Shown here: positions 34,121-42,843 of the stretch, piece after piece
Position numbering within the stretch: the first letter of the stretch is position 1
How the letters are laid out: each line of letters begins with the position of its first letter
Assembly (NCBI GenBank): GCA_041392805.1
Contig: JAWKLJ010000001.1
Span: 1,364,001-1,428,000, forward strand
DNA from: Saprospiraceae bacterium
Lineage (GTDB): Bacteria > Bacteroidota > Bacteroidia > Chitinophagales > Saprospiraceae
Direction: 5' to 3'
DNA: 64,000 bases
Translations under genes and position numbers: made by a program
The notes under the pieces: generated by a model
Database searches by the model: none
Seen by the model: only the letters and a program-made list of their open reading frames with translations
What the model was told of the DNA's origin: nothing

Positions 34121-34402
34121 TAACAATATCAATTACAATTTCAATGCCTTCTGTACCGCTATGCCGCCGGGCTACCATAGGAATCCTTTTTAAACCATAT
34201 AAGAAATTAAAGGACAGATAAGAAAATAGGCGTTGACACCTTATATGGTCTTATATTCCTTATGTGGTTCAAAAAATCCATTGGTCACGCTGGCTCACGA
34301 GCTCCAGCTGGGTACAACTCCCACACCCACAATACCTGAAAAAAGCCTACAATTTCAAAACTTACCCCCCTCGTCACCTCCTCGCGACCTACAACTTCCC
34401 CT
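34121..34402. repeat. Spacer with repeat copy 6 and C-rich segment
   Basis: AATATCAATTACAATTTCAATG (34125-34146) followed by a diverged CTTCTGTACCGCTATGCCG unit is a decayed copy of the dispersed repeat. The rest (34260-34400) is C-rich with CACCTCC words like those at 22550-22590. No gene is seen. Confidence 0.5.
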
Positions 34403-34939
34403 CTACCTCCTCGCCCCCAAAGTTTGCGACCAAAACTGGCCCTCCGCAGCTGCGCCCATTTCTTTAAAATCAGGGTTCATAATATTCTTGCAATGCCCTG
34501 TACTTTCCATCCACCCTTTCACCGCACTTTTGATATCAGGATAGCCATAAGCAATATTTTCGCCAACGGTTGACCAATTGTAGCCTGCCGCCCTTGTGCG
34601 TTCTCCACTAGTGCTTCCATCGGTACCCGTATGGCTGAAATGATTATGCTGCGCCATATCCCGAGCATGGCGCAGGGCAGCGTCCGCAAGCTGCTCGTTC
34701 CATGCCAGGGGAGGGACAGCCACCATTCGTCTGGCCCCACACCTATAGCCACTGCGGCGAAAGGCATTTATCTCATCGAGTATCTCGGTGGCAAAACCAG
34801 CCGGAGAGGGCGGGAATGTTTCCTCTCTGATTGTCCCCTCCACCTGTTGCACCCGCTGGGGAGTGGTGGTGGAGCAGGAGAGGAAACTCGCTAGCAATAA
34901 GAAAAGATGAAGCCTGTTGAATTTTTGATTGTAACACAT
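34403..34939 (-). CDS. CAP-domain (SCP/PR-1-like, YkwD-type) lipoprotein
   Basis: The 178-residue protein begins with a lipoprotein signal (LHLFLLLASFLSC). The mature part is a CAP domain: LDEINAFRRSGYRCGARRMVAVPPLAWNEQLADAALRHARDMAQHNHFSHTGTDGSTSGERTRAAGY, VGENIAYGYPDIKSAVKGWMESTGHCKNIMNPDFKEMGAA. The His and Glu of the CAP cavity (HNHFSH, GENIA, GHCKNIM) are present. Outer-membrane or periplasmic location is expected; bacterial members have no agreed role. The C-terminus (WSQTLGARR) departs from the usual WVQVFG ending, perhaps because repeat sequence has invaded it. Confidence 0.88.
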   Translation of the reverse strand: MCYNQKFNRLHLFLLLASFLSCSTTTPQRVQQVEGTIREETFPPSPAGFATEILDEINAFRRSGYRCGARRMVAVPPLAWNEQLADAALRHARDMAQHNHFSHTGTDGSTSGERTRAAGYNWSTVGENIAYGYPDIKSAVKGWMESTGHCKNIMNPDFKEMGAAAEGQFWSQTLGARR

Positions 34940-35467
34940 AAGCCTATATCGGAATTAAAGGGTGGATTATTATGGGAGATATAAAAAAAATACCCAAAAA
35001 GGGGGATTGGATATATTTAATATTCATTTTTTTTAACATTTATTTGCATTATTGGGAATAATGGCTTAATTTTTAATTTAATTAAGATTTAGATGGTTAT
35101 TCGCTTAGGTCTAGGATTTTAGATTGATATAATCAGCAATATCTTGCCTTGTCTTTCTAATATTTTTTGTTGCTAAAATATCAATGCAGAAATATTAGCC
35201 TAATCTTTAATGCATTTTTTTTCGGTTCTCTGACAATTTTTGTGTTCTAGTCAGCTGAAAGCTTTGATCATCGCTCTTTATCAATCGCTTATGATCTTCG
35301 TTTTAAGCTGACCACAAAAATTGTCAGAGAAGGTTTTTTTCAAAGTGCTTAGATTTAGATAATAAGATAATTATTTGTGCATTCAGTTGCTTTTCCGAAA
35401 AATTGTCAGATAACCAAAAAATGTAGCACTAGTCTTTTGAATTGACACTAAAACCAAATTTTGAAAA
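34940..35467. other. AT-rich intergenic stretch between conflict island and eCIS
   Basis: No gene is seen in 528 bp between divergent genes. It is visibly more AT-rich than the DNA to the left and carries the long inverted repeat listed separately. It marks the boundary between the minus-strand conflict island and the plus-strand eCIS cluster. Confidence 0.5.
35227..35410. promoter_or_regulatory. 18-bp inverted repeat with nested stems upstream of the AraC-type regulator
   Basis: TCTCTGACAATTTTTGTG (35227-35244) and its perfect complement (35313-35330) bracket a nested pair GTCAGCT (35250-35256)/AGCTGAC (35306-35312). A 3' half copy AATTGTCAGA recurs at 35401-35410, about 58 bp before the regulator start. 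As DNA this gives three TCTGACAATT sites suited to a dimeric regulator; as RNA it would be a hairpin of about 104 nt followed by AAGGTTTTTTT, which could terminate or attenuate. Confidence 0.6.
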
Positions 35468-36016
35468 ATGAATATCCCCTCAAAGCAAAATGGAGAAAAG
35501 ACTTTTCCCATTAAAGAGAATTTGTTTATTGAACTAAAAGTAGATGAGCAGATTTTGTTGAAAATTCCAATTACAATCCAAGAGGTATATCAAATTAATA
35601 TCGTTATCCAGGATTTAATTAAAAGGGAAAACTCAAAAAGGGAAATTGATCCTATCCTTAATCCATCTCTTACTAAAAGTGCCAATACAGAAGCGCATTT
35701 AATCAATGCTGTAAAAAACAAAGTAATAGAAAATATCGATAAAGAACACTTTGGGGTCAATGAAATTTGTAAATTGTTAGGAGTTAATCGTATGCATTTG
35801 CATAGATGTTTTAAATCAACAATAGGAATATCAACACTGAATTATATTCAGAAAATCCGTATAGAGAAAGCGAAAAAACTGTTATTAAAAAAAGATGATC
35901 AAATAAGAGAGGTGGCCTTTTTAGTGGGTTTCTCTGACCCCTGTTATTTTACTAGGGTATTTTCCCGTCATGTTGGAATGAGCCCTACCGAATTTGTGAA
36001 AAATAATAATTCTTAA
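35468..36016 (+). CDS. AraC-family transcriptional regulator (probable eCIS regulator)
   Basis: The 182-residue protein has an N-terminal region of about 75 residues with no recognised sensor, then an AraC-type double HTH (about 80-180): HLINAVKNKVIENIDKEHFGVNEICKLLGVNRMHLHRCFKSTIGISTLNYIQKIRIEKAKKLLLKKDDQIREVAFLVGFSDPCYFTRVFSRHVGMSPTEF. The second HTH signature is complete. It precedes the eCIS structural genes by 445 bp on the same strand and is the only regulator near them, so control of the cluster is likely; this is inference. The TCTGACAATT sites upstream could be its autoregulatory operators. Confidence 0.88.
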   Translation: MNIPSKQNGEKTFPIKENLFIELKVDEQILLKIPITIQEVYQINIVIQDLIKRENSKREIDPILNPSLTKSANTEAHLINAVKNKVIENIDKEHFGVNEICKLLGVNRMHLHRCFKSTIGISTLNYIQKIRIEKAKKLLLKKDDQIREVAFLVGFSDPCYFTRVFSRHVGMSPTEFVKNNNS

Positions 36017-36461
36017 AGAAGGAAACTTCCCCCTTTTTCTAAATATAACAAATGTTTCAACTTCACAAGTTGCAATACTGTGTGATTGGGTTTAATTTTT
36101 AGGATATTCCCAAAGTTGCTTAGCGCGTTTTTTATTCCCTCTCATATTTAAATTTCATGACTAGGAGCATTGAAAAAGCCTTTTTATTGACTAGAGCTCC
36201 AAATTTTAAATAATTCTTTATTTTAGAATTTGGATTTTTTTCGTTACAAAAATCCAAATTCGTTACAAAAATCCAAATTTTAATTAAGTATTTGTCCAAA
36301 TAGTTCTTACAACATCATTTTATCTTTAGCATTATATTGATGAGTATAGGTGAAATATTTCTTCTCACACTAAATGAAAGTTTTTAAAAATGATCACCTA
36401 TATGTAATATTTTTTTGGAAAGTAAAAATCATCCAAAAACCAAAAATGAAATGCTTCTTCG
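36017..36461. other. AT-rich leader region of the eCIS cluster
   Basis: No gene is seen. It should contain the main eCIS promoter; no perfect TAnnTTTG box was found. The hairpin and tandem repeat at 36226-36279 are listed separately. Confidence 0.4.
36226..36279. repeat. 14-bp hairpin merging into an exact tandem 19-bp duplication
   Basis: GAATTTGGATTTTT (36226-36239) pairs perfectly with AAAAATCCAAATTC (36248-36261). CGTTACAAAAATCCAAATT is present twice head to tail (36242-36260 and 36261-36279), so either copy can pair with the left arm. It may end the regulator transcript or control entry into the eCIS operon. Confidence 0.65.
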
Positions 36462-37067
36462 ATGTTGAACAACGCTATGACATTAATCAGAAATGAGTTA
36501 AGAAATTATTTTCAAGCAGATATTGGCTTGTCTACTGTTCCAGATATTGAATTGGGTAATATTGGATTGCTGGAAACCGAGAATGGAGATAATTTAGGCA
36601 ATAGAATTATTTTGACATTAGTAAATATAGAAGAAGAGAGTACACTCAAAAACCTCCCGAATTTTAAAAAAGATCTCCCTAGAATAGACTACATAGAACC
36701 ACCTGTATTCCTCAACCTGTATCTGCTATTCAGTTGTAATTTTGATTTATACGAAACTGCATTGATTCATTTGTCTAGTGTTATTCGATTTTTTCAATCT
36801 AGGAAAAAATTAAGCGGAGCTAATAGTACAGTAGTGGATTTAGGCGATTTATCACCACAAAATCCAGGATTATTGGATTTACAGCTTGCTTTTGAATTAT
36901 ATACGCTGACTTTTGAACAAATTAACCATTTATGGGGAGCCTTAGGCGGTAAGCAAATTCCTTCTGTGATGTATAAGGTTCGACTAGTCAGTATTTCAGA
37001 AAGAGACGTATTAAGGGAAGCGCCATTAATTGATGAGGTGCAATCACAAAAAAATGCCACCAATTAA
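36462..37067 (+). CDS. eCIS cap / tube terminator protein (DUF4255, Pvc16/Afp16-like)
   Basis: The 201-residue protein matches DUF4255: MLNNAMTLIRNELRNYF, ILTLVNIEEESTLKN, PPVFLNLYLLFSC, YETALIHLSSVIRFFQSRK and LTFEQINHLWGALGGKQIPSVMYKVRLV. In eCIS particles this protein caps the end of the sheath-tube assembly distal to the baseplate and fixes its length. It is the first structural gene and is followed after 11 bp by an unknown gene. Confidence 0.9.
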   Translation: MLNNAMTLIRNELRNYFQADIGLSTVPDIELGNIGLLETENGDNLGNRIILTLVNIEEESTLKNLPNFKKDLPRIDYIEPPVFLNLYLLFSCNFDLYETALIHLSSVIRFFQSRKKLSGANSTVVDLGDLSPQNPGLLDLQLAFELYTLTFEQINHLWGALGGKQIPSVMYKVRLVSISERDVLREAPLIDEVQSQKNATN

Positions 37068-37078
37068 CCAAAAGAAGA

Positions 37079-38419
37079 ATGCCCGATTTATCGATTATTA
37101 AATACTACCGTCTTTTTGAGGTTAAAATACTTCACGAATATTATTTGCTTAGTGCCGATAATGCCAGTTTCTTTGATTTGCTAGGAGAAAGCAGAGACGC
37201 TATACTCAAGTCTCAGGTTATAAATGATCGGTATAGATTGTCTAAGGACTTAAACATCAGGCCGACGGAAGAAAGTAAACAAAAAATTAAAAACTATCGA
37301 TGGCGATTTGTACCAACTCAAACTGGCTTTTTAATTGGTGGAGAAGGAGTAAATAAAGAAGGTTCATTGGCTGTACATTCAGCTATCCCTGTGGAAGATA
37401 AATTAATGCTTGAATTTATCATTGAACCAAGAAATCCTGAATTTAATAACTTCACAAATTCTATACTTTCCACACCTTTGCCAAGCCGCTATCTTTTTTC
37501 CAATCAAGGAACGCCAGTTTCAGGGGTAGACTTTAAAAGCATTTCAAAAAATATCCAGCCATTTCAGTCTGGTAAAACATATGCCACAGGAGCTCTTGTA
37601 GATTTTGGCGGGAATGATATTGGTGTAGCTACAGGAAATACAACAGACAATAATCATTGGCTTTCACTTCCTGGGTTAGGATTTGTAAATGAAAATGATA
37701 AAACCTTATTACCTAAAGCTTTTTACTATCAATTTGAAGATGATATTGGTACCGTTGCTGCCGAATTTAAGCTGATGGATCAGTCAAATCAGGTCTTAAA
37801 GTCAATCACAATCAATAAATTATCCCATCAAAAGAATGGGCATCTTAATTTTAATCAATATTTGCCTTCTGGAGCTACTACTGAAGTTGATACCCCCAAT
37901 GGGTGGTATAAATTAGAAATCAACTTAGGATTATCATCTGCACAAAAAAATATTTATTTATCGGATGAATATCAGAAAAACAGTCTTGGCATCATTCAAA
38001 TTGCTTTTAATGAGACTACTCCTGATTATAAAGTTATAGACAGTGACCAAGTTTTACTTACCCCTATATATGAAATTCGATTTTTAACCCGACGGACTCA
38101 TTTTTGTTACAAACCTAAGGTTCGGGGAAAACAATTTAGGGTGTTTAATTCCTCAGTAGCAAATATTTTTAGAGATGTAGAAGTTTGGAATAGTACCACA
38201 GACAAAAGATATGACGAATTAGTTACTAAAGTACCGCAACCATTAACGGCTCTTCCAATCGGGGTTCAGGACAGCTCAGGTTTATTTACAGCGCTACCTT
38301 TACCTACTTCTTCTCCTCTTCGTATGAAAAGGAATTCTGAGCTATTACCTGATGAACCGCCTGGTAGACTTTTTTCCCATATACATACTTCAAGCGTTAA
38401 AAATAAATTTGGTTATTAA
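37079..38419 (+). CDS. eCIS-cluster protein of unknown function (446 aa)
   Basis: No family is recognised. The sequence is soluble and beta-rich with no signal peptide: YRLFEVKILHEYYLLSADN at the start, then segments like YRWRFVPTQTGFLIGGEGVN, LEFIIEPRNPEFNNFTN, and WYKLEINLGLSSAQKNIYL. The last third (YEIRFLTRRTHFCYKPK ... GRLFSHIHTSSVKNKFGY) is distinct. It sits between the cap and sheath genes with 11 and 15 bp spacings, so a cap-proximal structural role, such as an adaptor or cage, is the best guess. This is positional inference only. Confidence 0.6.
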   Translation: MPDLSIIKYYRLFEVKILHEYYLLSADNASFFDLLGESRDAILKSQVINDRYRLSKDLNIRPTEESKQKIKNYRWRFVPTQTGFLIGGEGVNKEGSLAVHSAIPVEDKLMLEFIIEPRNPEFNNFTNSILSTPLPSRYLFSNQGTPVSGVDFKSISKNIQPFQSGKTYATGALVDFGGNDIGVATGNTTDNNHWLSLPGLGFVNENDKTLLPKAFYYQFEDDIGTVAAEFKLMDQSNQVLKSITINKLSHQKNGHLNFNQYLPSGATTEVDTPNGWYKLEINLGLSSAQKNIYLSDEYQKNSLGIIQIAFNETTPDYKVIDSDQVLLTPIYEIRFLTRRTHFCYKPKVRGKQFRVFNSSVANIFRDVEVWNSTTDKRYDELVTKVPQPLTALPIGVQDSSGLFTALPLPTSSPLRMKRNSELLPDEPPGRLFSHIHTSSVKNKFGY

Positions 38420-38434
38420 TAAAAATTGATAAAT

Positions 38435-39871
38435 ATGAATTACAAAACACCAGGCGTATATATTGAAGAAATCCCTAAGCTTCCGCCATCAATAGCCCAG
38501 GTCGAAACAGCCATTCCAGCATTTATAGGATACACTCAAATGGCCAAGGATGCTAGAGGCCTAGACATCCCTTTTGAACCCAAAAGGATTGAATCTATGT
38601 TGGAATATGAACGCTTTTTTGGTTTTGCTCAACCTGAAACGGCTATTTCAGTAGAAATAACGGAAGAATTTGGCAAACCTATAAATGTACAAGCCCGGAT
38701 TGACCCAGCCGCAAGATCCAAATACTTAATGTATTATTCCATGCAATTGTTTTTCACGAATGGAGGTGGGCCCTGTTATATTGTATCAGTGGGGAATTAT
38801 ACGGATAGTGGCGGAGCTGTTGGATTCGCTGAGTTGAAACGCGGCCTTGATAGTATTGAAAGAGTAGATGAAATAACGCTGATTGTTTTCCCAGATGCAC
38901 AAGGGCTAAGCACATTTACTGATTATTACACCCTCTATGGTGAGGCCATGGATTTGTGTGAACAAATGAAAGACCGCTTTACTGTCATGGATGTTTGGAA
39001 TGATCCAACTTTGCCTTTGGACGACTGGAGTGTAAATATACAGACGCTTAGAGATAATACACCAAATGAAATCAATACCCTAAAGTATGGCGCCGCTTAC
39101 TTTCCAAACCTTGAGACCAACCTGGATTATTGGTATGGAGGAGAAGGTGATGGGGATGCCAATGTTACTATTCTCCATATTGGGGGTACCGGGGATTATA
39201 ATGGCCTGCTTTCAGAATTGAAAGGTAAACCCGGTGGAAATACACTTTATTTTCAAGCTCGTACAGCTATAAGAGACTTACCTCTTGAACTGCCTCCTTC
39301 CAGTGCCATGGTTGGTAATTATGCCAATGTAGATGATGCTCGTGGGGTATGGAAAGCTCCTGCTAACATTAACATTGATGCTGTCATTCGACCTGTTATC
39401 AAAATAACTGACAGACAACAGGAAGGCCTAAATATAGATGCAAATGCAGGAAAATCCATTAACGTTATCCGATCATTTACAGGTAGAGGGGCAGCTATTG
39501 TCTGGGGTTCCAGAACATTAGCAGGTAATGATAATGAATGGCGATATATCCCTGTTAGACGCTTTTTCAACATGGTTGAGGAATCTGTCAAAAATGCAAC
39601 GGTACAGTTTGTATTTGAACCCAATGATAAAAATACATGGACACGCGTTCGGTCAATGATTGAAAATTTTCTCACCCTGCAATGGCGAGCTGGCGCACTA
39701 ATGGGAACAACCACTCAGGAAGCCTATTATGTTCGGGTTGGTTTAAACGAAACGATGTCTGAACTGGATATCTGGGAGGGTCGAATGATTGTAGAAATAG
39801 GTATGGCTGTGGTTCGACCTGCTGAATTCATTATCCTGAAGTTCATGCATAAGATGCTAAGTGAATCTTAA
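38435..39871 (+). CDS. eCIS contractile sheath protein
   Basis: The ATG at 38435 (MNYKTPGVYIEEIPKLPPSIAQVETAIPAFIGYT) is the usual phage-tail-sheath start; an in-frame TTG three codons earlier is unlikely. The 478-residue protein shows the Pvc2-4/Afp2-4 pattern: YSMQLFFTNGGGPCYIVSVG, VWKAPAN, GRGAAIVWGSRTLAGNDNEWRYIPVRRFFNMVEESVKNATVQFVFEPND and a C-terminal handle WEGRMIVEIGMAVVRPAEFIILKFMHKM. It forms the outer contractile tube around the inner tube. Only one sheath gene is present, whereas PVC and Afp have three paralogues. Confidence 0.95.
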   Translation: MNYKTPGVYIEEIPKLPPSIAQVETAIPAFIGYTQMAKDARGLDIPFEPKRIESMLEYERFFGFAQPETAISVEITEEFGKPINVQARIDPAARSKYLMYYSMQLFFTNGGGPCYIVSVGNYTDSGGAVGFAELKRGLDSIERVDEITLIVFPDAQGLSTFTDYYTLYGEAMDLCEQMKDRFTVMDVWNDPTLPLDDWSVNIQTLRDNTPNEINTLKYGAAYFPNLETNLDYWYGGEGDGDANVTILHIGGTGDYNGLLSELKGKPGGNTLYFQARTAIRDLPLELPPSSAMVGNYANVDDARGVWKAPANINIDAVIRPVIKITDRQQEGLNIDANAGKSINVIRSFTGRGAAIVWGSRTLAGNDNEWRYIPVRRFFNMVEESVKNATVQFVFEPNDKNTWTRVRSMIENFLTLQWRAGALMGTTTQEAYYVRVGLNETMSELDIWEGRMIVEIGMAVVRPAEFIILKFMHKMLSES

Positions 39872-39919
39872 TAAAAGATACAAAAACCCAAAATTCTTTA
39901 TCCTCAAAACTAATTTATC

Positions 39920-40801
39920 ATGGCCAACAATAGTCTAAATGGCAGCAGTGGAATTCGACAACCGGTTGATGTCATTTGTGATAATCACAAATGGATTAAG
40001 ACTAACTTAGACTCAGCTACAGCAACGGTCGAAGCCATAAAAACCACTAAGGATTTTCGTGCCGTTGAAAGATGGTATAAGTTGTGTTGCCTTTCCACCT
40101 CAAATAGAACTTATAATTATTATAGAGATCTTGATAACTATCAGGTATTCGATATGAATAAAAGTGTGGAAGCTTTGCAGGTATCGGTGGATGATCATAT
40201 TAAGAAAAATGACAGTTTAGAGAAAAAGATACAAGATGCTTCTAAAATACTCAATGATATCCAAACAAAGTTGCAAAATGCCCATAATGCTGCTTGTGCT
40301 ATGGAAAATTGCATAAAAGGAACGATTGACCTAGAAGAATATCAGGAAGTCAAAGATGCACTTACTCCCGTATTGGATAAAGCTGAATACCTAGATCAAA
40401 AAGGACATGATGCAGCCGAAGGTATTGCTAAAATCGCTGGGATTCAGACTTTTTCTAATATAGACATCCTAAAAGATTTTGGGAAAAAATTAGGGGAAAC
40501 CGTAAAGTCTCTGAAAACCATGGTGGATGATAATATCAAAAAAGGTACGGATGAAGTGAAAAAGGCGCAAGAGGATTTGACCAAGGTTTTGGAAGCCTTG
40601 AATAAGCTGAAATTTGATCAACATAGGGAAAGTGTAGTGGCAAATGGATTAACAAACACACACGATTTTATTTGCTGCACAGGAGATGGATGTTTACCAA
40701 ACCAGACAATCGAAGAAATATGTCAAAGTATGTGTGATGATTCTGTTCTTCGAACAGGAGGTGATTCTCATTCCAAAGTAGAAGGGGTAGACGGCCGTTA
40801 A
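39920..40801 (+). CDS. Coiled-coil eCIS-cluster protein A, Cys-rich ends
   Basis: No family is recognised. The 293-residue protein is mostly alpha-helical with long heptad-like stretches (MNKSVEALQVSVDDHIKKNDSLEKKIQDASKIL; LKTMVDDNIKKGTDEVKKAQEDLTKVLEALNKLK). Cysteines cluster near the start (VICDNH, LCCLSTS) and at the end (FICCTGDGCLPNQ, EICQSMCDD), suggesting metal binding or disulfides. There is no signal peptide. It lies between sheath and tube genes together with protein B (40834), where PVC and Afp have additional sheath paralogues, so it may be a particle component, a cargo or an assembly factor. Confidence 0.6.
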   Translation: MANNSLNGSSGIRQPVDVICDNHKWIKTNLDSATATVEAIKTTKDFRAVERWYKLCCLSTSNRTYNYYRDLDNYQVFDMNKSVEALQVSVDDHIKKNDSLEKKIQDASKILNDIQTKLQNAHNAACAMENCIKGTIDLEEYQEVKDALTPVLDKAEYLDQKGHDAAEGIAKIAGIQTFSNIDILKDFGKKLGETVKSLKTMVDDNIKKGTDEVKKAQEDLTKVLEALNKLKFDQHRESVVANGLTNTHDFICCTGDGCLPNQTIEEICQSMCDDSVLRTGGDSHSKVEGVDGR

Positions 40802-40833
40802 TGATCCTTTTAATCATTCAAAAAAAATAAAAT

Positions 40834-41832
40834 ATGCTCACACCAAAGACTCAATTTTTAACAGATGAAGAAAGGGTGAAATGCAGTTGTGATCCCTCAA
40901 GTACTGACGGAACAGGTGCTTCAGGAGAGAAGGATTGTATTGATAAATGGAAAGAAGATCTCGAAAGCATTACCAATGAATATACTTTGGCTTCAGCAAG
41001 AGCTGTTAAAGCAGAAGGGCTTTATGCTAACGGGAATGAATGGAAAAACAAGCTTAAAGCCTGGCTAGATAGGGCGGAGAAAGCTAGTGATGAGGTAGCT
41101 AAAATAAACACTGAGCTTTCTATTTTTGAAACAACGGTTGAAACGACAGTGCTTAATACTGGCAAGACCGTTGATGCTATAAAATTATTGTTGTGTATTG
41201 TCAAAGAAGTATTTGATGGTGTCCACGAGTTGCTACGAAAAAGCCCTCCAAATCCAGAAAAAGGCTTGATCCAGACTTTGATCTTCCAAATAGATTGCTT
41301 GACTAATATAGACGAAAGAGATAAAAGTGCCATGATAAGCTGTATTACTGCTTATGAAAATCAAGTAAAAGCGGTATTTGAACTTCAAAAAACAATTATT
41401 GAACTTCTATTGGAAATACTCAACTTGGCTAATTTACTTCATCAGAAGGTAGGGAGCCCAAGCTCAGGTTTAAAAGATATTCTGCATGATTTATCTAACA
41501 GGATACAAGGCGGTACAGCTGATGATGGTTATATCATTGATTGGGAAACAGTCATTAGCCCACCACCACCAGGTACTCTTCCAGATCCAGTACCACCTTC
41601 ACCATGTGAGCTCACCATATTAGCTCCACCCGATGATGATAAACTCTTTCCAATTTTCAATAATTCATACTACAAATTATTGGAAAAACAATCCCTTAAA
41701 GCAGAAGACACTGCTTCCTATTTTAAAGAACAAATGGAAGAAGAGCGAAAAAAGAGAGACAAAGCTTTAGCCAAGCGAACCAGCCTTTTAGAAGCCATCA
41801 AGGCATCTGAAGCTGCGGAAATGGCGAAGTAA
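40834..41832 (+). CDS. Coiled-coil eCIS-cluster protein B, Cys-rich N-terminus
   Basis: No family is recognised. The 332-residue protein has an N-terminal Cys motif (VKCSCDPSST ... EKDCIDKW), a helical bundle (EWKNKLKAWLDRAEKASDEVAKINTEL; TVLNTGKTVDAIKLLLCIVKEVFDGVHELLRK; LLLEILNLANLLHQKV), a Pro-rich linker (ISPPPPGTLPDPVPPSPCEL) and a C-terminal basic-acidic helix ending in IKASEAAEMAK. Its general plan parallels protein A 32 bp upstream. The pair probably works together. The role is unknown. Confidence 0.6.
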   Translation: MLTPKTQFLTDEERVKCSCDPSSTDGTGASGEKDCIDKWKEDLESITNEYTLASARAVKAEGLYANGNEWKNKLKAWLDRAEKASDEVAKINTELSIFETTVETTVLNTGKTVDAIKLLLCIVKEVFDGVHELLRKSPPNPEKGLIQTLIFQIDCLTNIDERDKSAMISCITAYENQVKAVFELQKTIIELLLEILNLANLLHQKVGSPSSGLKDILHDLSNRIQGGTADDGYIIDWETVISPPPPGTLPDPVPPSPCELTILAPPDDDKLFPIFNNSYYKLLEKQSLKAEDTASYFKEQMEEERKKRDKALAKRTSLLEAIKASEAAEMAK

Positions 41833-41878
41833 GCAAACGCTAGAACTAAAATTTTTAATCCTAAAATAATCCATTATC

Positions 41879-42346
41879 ATGGCAGCAAAAGGAGATTATC
41901 CAATTCCAAAGTTTCATTTTTTAGTAGAATGGGGCGGTGATTTCAGGGTCGGCTTCACAGAAGTTAGTGGCCTTGATTTTGAAACAGAGGTGATCGAATA
42001 CAGGGAAGGCAACAGCAAAAAATATAATAAAACCAAACAACCTGGGCTAACCAAATACAGTGATATTACCTGTAAACGAGGCACTTTTGAGGGTGACTTT
42101 GATTTCTTTAAATTGTGGAAAGAAACGTACTATTTCCAGGAAGGTAATAAGACTGGGGATAAATATCGCCGTACGGTAACCATTAAATTGCTGAACGAAA
42201 ACCACGAACCTATTATCACTTGGCAACTGGAGAGAGCATGGGCTAAAAAGGTCCAATCTACAGACCTAAAAGCGGATGGAAATGAAGTCGCCATTGAAAC
42301 GATGGAGCTTACGCATGAAGGCCTGACGATTTTGGAGGCTCAATAA
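41879..42346 (+). CDS. eCIS inner tube protein (Pvc1/Afp1-like, gp19 family)
   Basis: The 155-residue protein is of the T4 gp19/Hcp-like tube family: IPKFHFLVEWGGDFRVGFTEVSGLDFETEVIEYREG, ITCKRGTFEGDFDFFKLWKE, RRTVTIKLLNENHEPIITWQLERAWAKKVQSTDLKADGNEVAIETMELTHEG. It stacks as hexamers to form the inner tube that is driven into the target and that carries cargo in its lumen. It is followed after 12 bp by a second tube-type gene. Confidence 0.95.
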   Translation: MAAKGDYPIPKFHFLVEWGGDFRVGFTEVSGLDFETEVIEYREGNSKKYNKTKQPGLTKYSDITCKRGTFEGDFDFFKLWKETYYFQEGNKTGDKYRRTVTIKLLNENHEPIITWQLERAWAKKVQSTDLKADGNEVAIETMELTHEGLTILEAQ

Positions 42347-42358
42347 AGCTAAGACATT

Positions 42359-42838
42359 ATGGCTGATTCCAGCAATACAGAGTATTGGTACCAAACGGTA
42401 GGATTTCATTTTAAGGTCACCTTCAATGATCTCCCTGGCCTGCAAGATACAGATGTTCGGTTCCAGTCAGTTTCTGGATTGGATGTACAAGTGGAAACCG
42501 AACCACTCAAAGAGGGTGGGGAGAACCGCTTTGAACATACCGTTCCTGGCCGCCGAAAATATTCCAGTTCAATCACTCTGAAAAGAGGGCTTTTGCGGCC
42601 TGGCCAGTCTGGTTTGACGGATTGGTGCCTGAAGGCTTTCAATGATATGATCATTAAACCTTTGTCATTCATCAGTGTGGAACTTTTGGATGAAAACCAC
42701 AATGTACTTGTCAAATGGGATGTCACACATGTATGGCCCAAAAGCTGGAAAGTTGCAGACCTTAATGCCGAACGAAGTGAAGTACTAATTGAAACCCTCG
42801 AATTAAATTTTAATCGTTTTCAATTGAAAAATCCATAA
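42359..42838 (+). CDS. eCIS tube initiator / second tube protein (Pvc5/Afp5-like)
   Basis: The 159-residue paralogue of the tube protein shows VGFHFKVTFNDLPGLQDTDVRFQSVSGLDVQVETEPLKEGGENRFEHTVPGRRKYSSSITLKRGLL and NVLVKWDVTHVWPKSWKVADLNAERSEVLIETLELNFNRF. The long loop around 55-65 (NRFEHTVPGRR) is typical of the Pvc5/Afp5 form that joins the tube to the baseplate hub. It lies directly upstream of the DUF5908 gene. Confidence 0.9.
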   Translation: MADSSNTEYWYQTVGFHFKVTFNDLPGLQDTDVRFQSVSGLDVQVETEPLKEGGENRFEHTVPGRRKYSSSITLKRGLLRPGQSGLTDWCLKAFNDMIIKPLSFISVELLDENHNVLVKWDVTHVWPKSWKVADLNAERSEVLIETLELNFNRFQLKNP

Positions 42839-42843
42839 TTATT

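Noticed and set aside
37079..38419. Second DUF4255 cap-type protein
   Set aside because: Its position beside the cap gene is suggestive, but the sequence shows none of the DUF4255 segments and is twice the length.
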